Source of the DNA: Chitinophagaceae bacterium
GTDB lineage: Bacteria; Bacteroidota; Bacteroidia; Chitinophagales; Chitinophagaceae
Direction of reading: 5' to 3'
DNA length: 7,038 nt
Assembly: GCA_016719015.1 (NCBI GenBank)
Contig: JADKAZ010000014.1
Coordinates: 1-7,038, forward strand
Shown here: in pieces, positions 6,368-7,038 of the stretch
Layout of the letters: every line of letters begins with the position of its first letter
Numbering within the stretch: the first letter of the stretch is position 1
The notes under the pieces: model-generated
What the model saw: the letters and a program-made list of their open reading frames with translations, nothing else
What the model was told of the DNA's origin: nothing
The model's database searches: none
Program-made: the position numbers and the translations under genes

Positions 6368-6398
6368 CGCCGGTTCTATCGTTCGCAACTAACCGGCG
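6368..6398 (-). promoter_or_regulatory. Inverted repeat over the hsdR leader
   Basis: CGCCGGTT (6368-6375) and AACCGGCG (6391-6398) are exact inverse complements around a 15-base loop. On the minus strand the hairpin ends 3 bases before the hsdR ATG, where a Shine-Dalgarno would be expected and is not seen. It could be an operator or an RNA hairpin limiting hsdR translation. Confidence 0.45.
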
Positions 6399-6399
6399 A

Positions 6400-6405
6400 A
6401 TGATA
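6400..6405 (-). promoter_or_regulatory. Possible -10 element of an hsdR promoter
   Basis: TATCAT on the minus strand matches TATAAT at five of six positions and lies in the only AT-rich patch of the short gap between the permease and hsdR. The hexamer 17 bases upstream (TAACCA) is a poor -35 box. If real, transcription would begin near 6393, inside the inverted repeat at 6368-6398. Confidence 0.28.
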
Positions 6406-6440
6406 TAGGAAGCCGGCGCAGCTGGTTACGGCATGCGCAT

Positions 6441-7038
6441 CTACGCACTACCGAAACGCAGGCGACGATCCGGGTCCAGCGGGCCGCCGCCGTGCCGGCA
6501 TGTAGCCGAAGATGACGCCGATGGCGGCAGAGAAGGCGAGGGCGACGAGGTTGATGCTCGGGTTGAAGAGGAAGGGCATGCTCATCAGCGTTGAGAGGCC
6601 GAGGCAGGCGAAGAAGGCGAGGACGATGCCGAGTAATCCGCCGAGCGCGGAGAGGACGACTGCATCACGAATTGCAGCAGCACCTCGTGTTGCGAGCGCG
6701 GGGATGGCGAGGCGGATGCCGATTTCGCGCGTCCGCTCGGTCACCGAGACCAGCATGATGTTCATGATGCCGATACCGCCGACGAGCAGGCTGACGGCGG
6801 CGACGGCGCCGAGCAGGCCGGTCATCGTGCGGATGGTACCGGAGAGCGTTTCGGCGATCTGCTTGGTGTCCATGATGCTGAAGTTGTCGTCGGCGTTCTC
6901 GGTGAGCTTGCGCCGCTCGCGCATGAGCAGGCGAATCTGTTCCATCGCCGCGCTGGCTTGACGCCGTCGCGTAGCGAGAGCATCGGGTGTTGAAACGTCG
7001 GTCGTACCGGGCTTAGCCGGCGTTGCGCGGTGCGGTCG
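6441..7038 (-). pseudogene. MacB/FtsX-type ABC transporter permease, C-terminal part, frameshifted and cut by the window edge
   Basis: This is the C-terminal end of an inner-membrane permease of the MacB/LolC/FtsX family, which works with an ATPase subunit or domain in mechanotransmission or export. The signature TRTMTxLLGAVAAVSLLVGG appears here as IRTMTGLLGAVAAVSLLVGG (38-57 counted from the ATG at 6945), followed by GIMNIMLVSVTERTREIGIR. These give the second membrane span and the coupling helix. Two more spans follow at about 95-120 and 131-148. As read, the frame stops at 6448 after ARRRPAGPG, but restoring about four single-base differences between 6498 and 6450 gives the usual ending ARRAARLDPIVALR and a TAG at 6443-6441. 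A pair of compensating shifts between about 6691 and 6663 changes the segment normally like HEVLLQFVIEA. A shift near 6955 separates a likely LSLRDGVKP stretch upstream. The periplasmic domain lies outside the window. No functional link to the hsd genes is implied. Confidence 0.85.

Noticed and set aside
3803..6403. Long plus-strand open frame of 866 codons opposite hsdR
   Set aside because: It is the antisense of hsdR and stays open because GC-rich codon use leaves few stop codons on the other strand. Its translation is rich in Val, Gly, Asp and Ala repeats with no domain, and includes WIPAFAGMT, the mirror translation of the dRS3-like repeat.

Overview
The window is GC-rich bacterial DNA, and every gene recognised in it reads on the minus strand. 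The base composition, the dense palindromic intergenic repeats (CCCCCTT-CAAGGGGG types) and a Neisseria dRS3-like ATTCCC-N8-GGGAAT repeat suggest a betaproteobacterium, possibly near the Rhodocyclales. That placement is an inference.

In order of minus-strand transcription the window holds: the C-terminal half of a MacB/FtsX-type ABC transporter permease (7038 to 6441); hsdR, the restriction and translocation subunit of a type I restriction-modification system (6364 to 3537, one frameshift near its end); a small DUF559 endonuclease-like gene whose likely ATG overlaps the hsdR stop as TGATG (3537 to 3177); a palindromic repeat (3176 to 3081); an N-terminal stub of hsdS (3059 to about 2827); the C-terminal winged-helix end of what looks like an AlbA_2/AAA_4-type ATP-binding regulator (about 2826 to 2529); hsdM, the adenine methyltransferase subunit, broken by several indels (2481 to 1018); a MITE-like element with 17-bp terminal inverted repeats and 9-bp flanking direct repeats (764 to 970); and an intact VOC/glyoxalase-fold gene (670 to 284). 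Positions 1 to 283 hold no gene I can support.

An intact locus of this type would make HsdS to choose the DNA target, HsdM to methylate it, and HsdR to translocate and cleave unmethylated DNA. As read here the system should not work: most of hsdS is missing and hsdM is split over frames. HsdR needs both partners, so the nearly intact hsdR would be harmless but idle. hsdS and the regulator are fused at a junction that keeps the reading frame, which points to a deletion or an assembly collapse between them.

Many of the disruptions are single-base indels, several in homopolymers, and the protein sequence around them is otherwise well conserved. They occur in hsdM, hsdS, the DUF559 gene and the permease, while most of hsdR and all of the VOC gene read cleanly. 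Sequencing error is a serious alternative to genuine gene decay and should be settled before any biological story is built. The most distinctive structural features are the MITE with its target duplication, the dRS3-like palindrome lying in frame inside hsdR, and the DUF559 gene coupled to hsdR.
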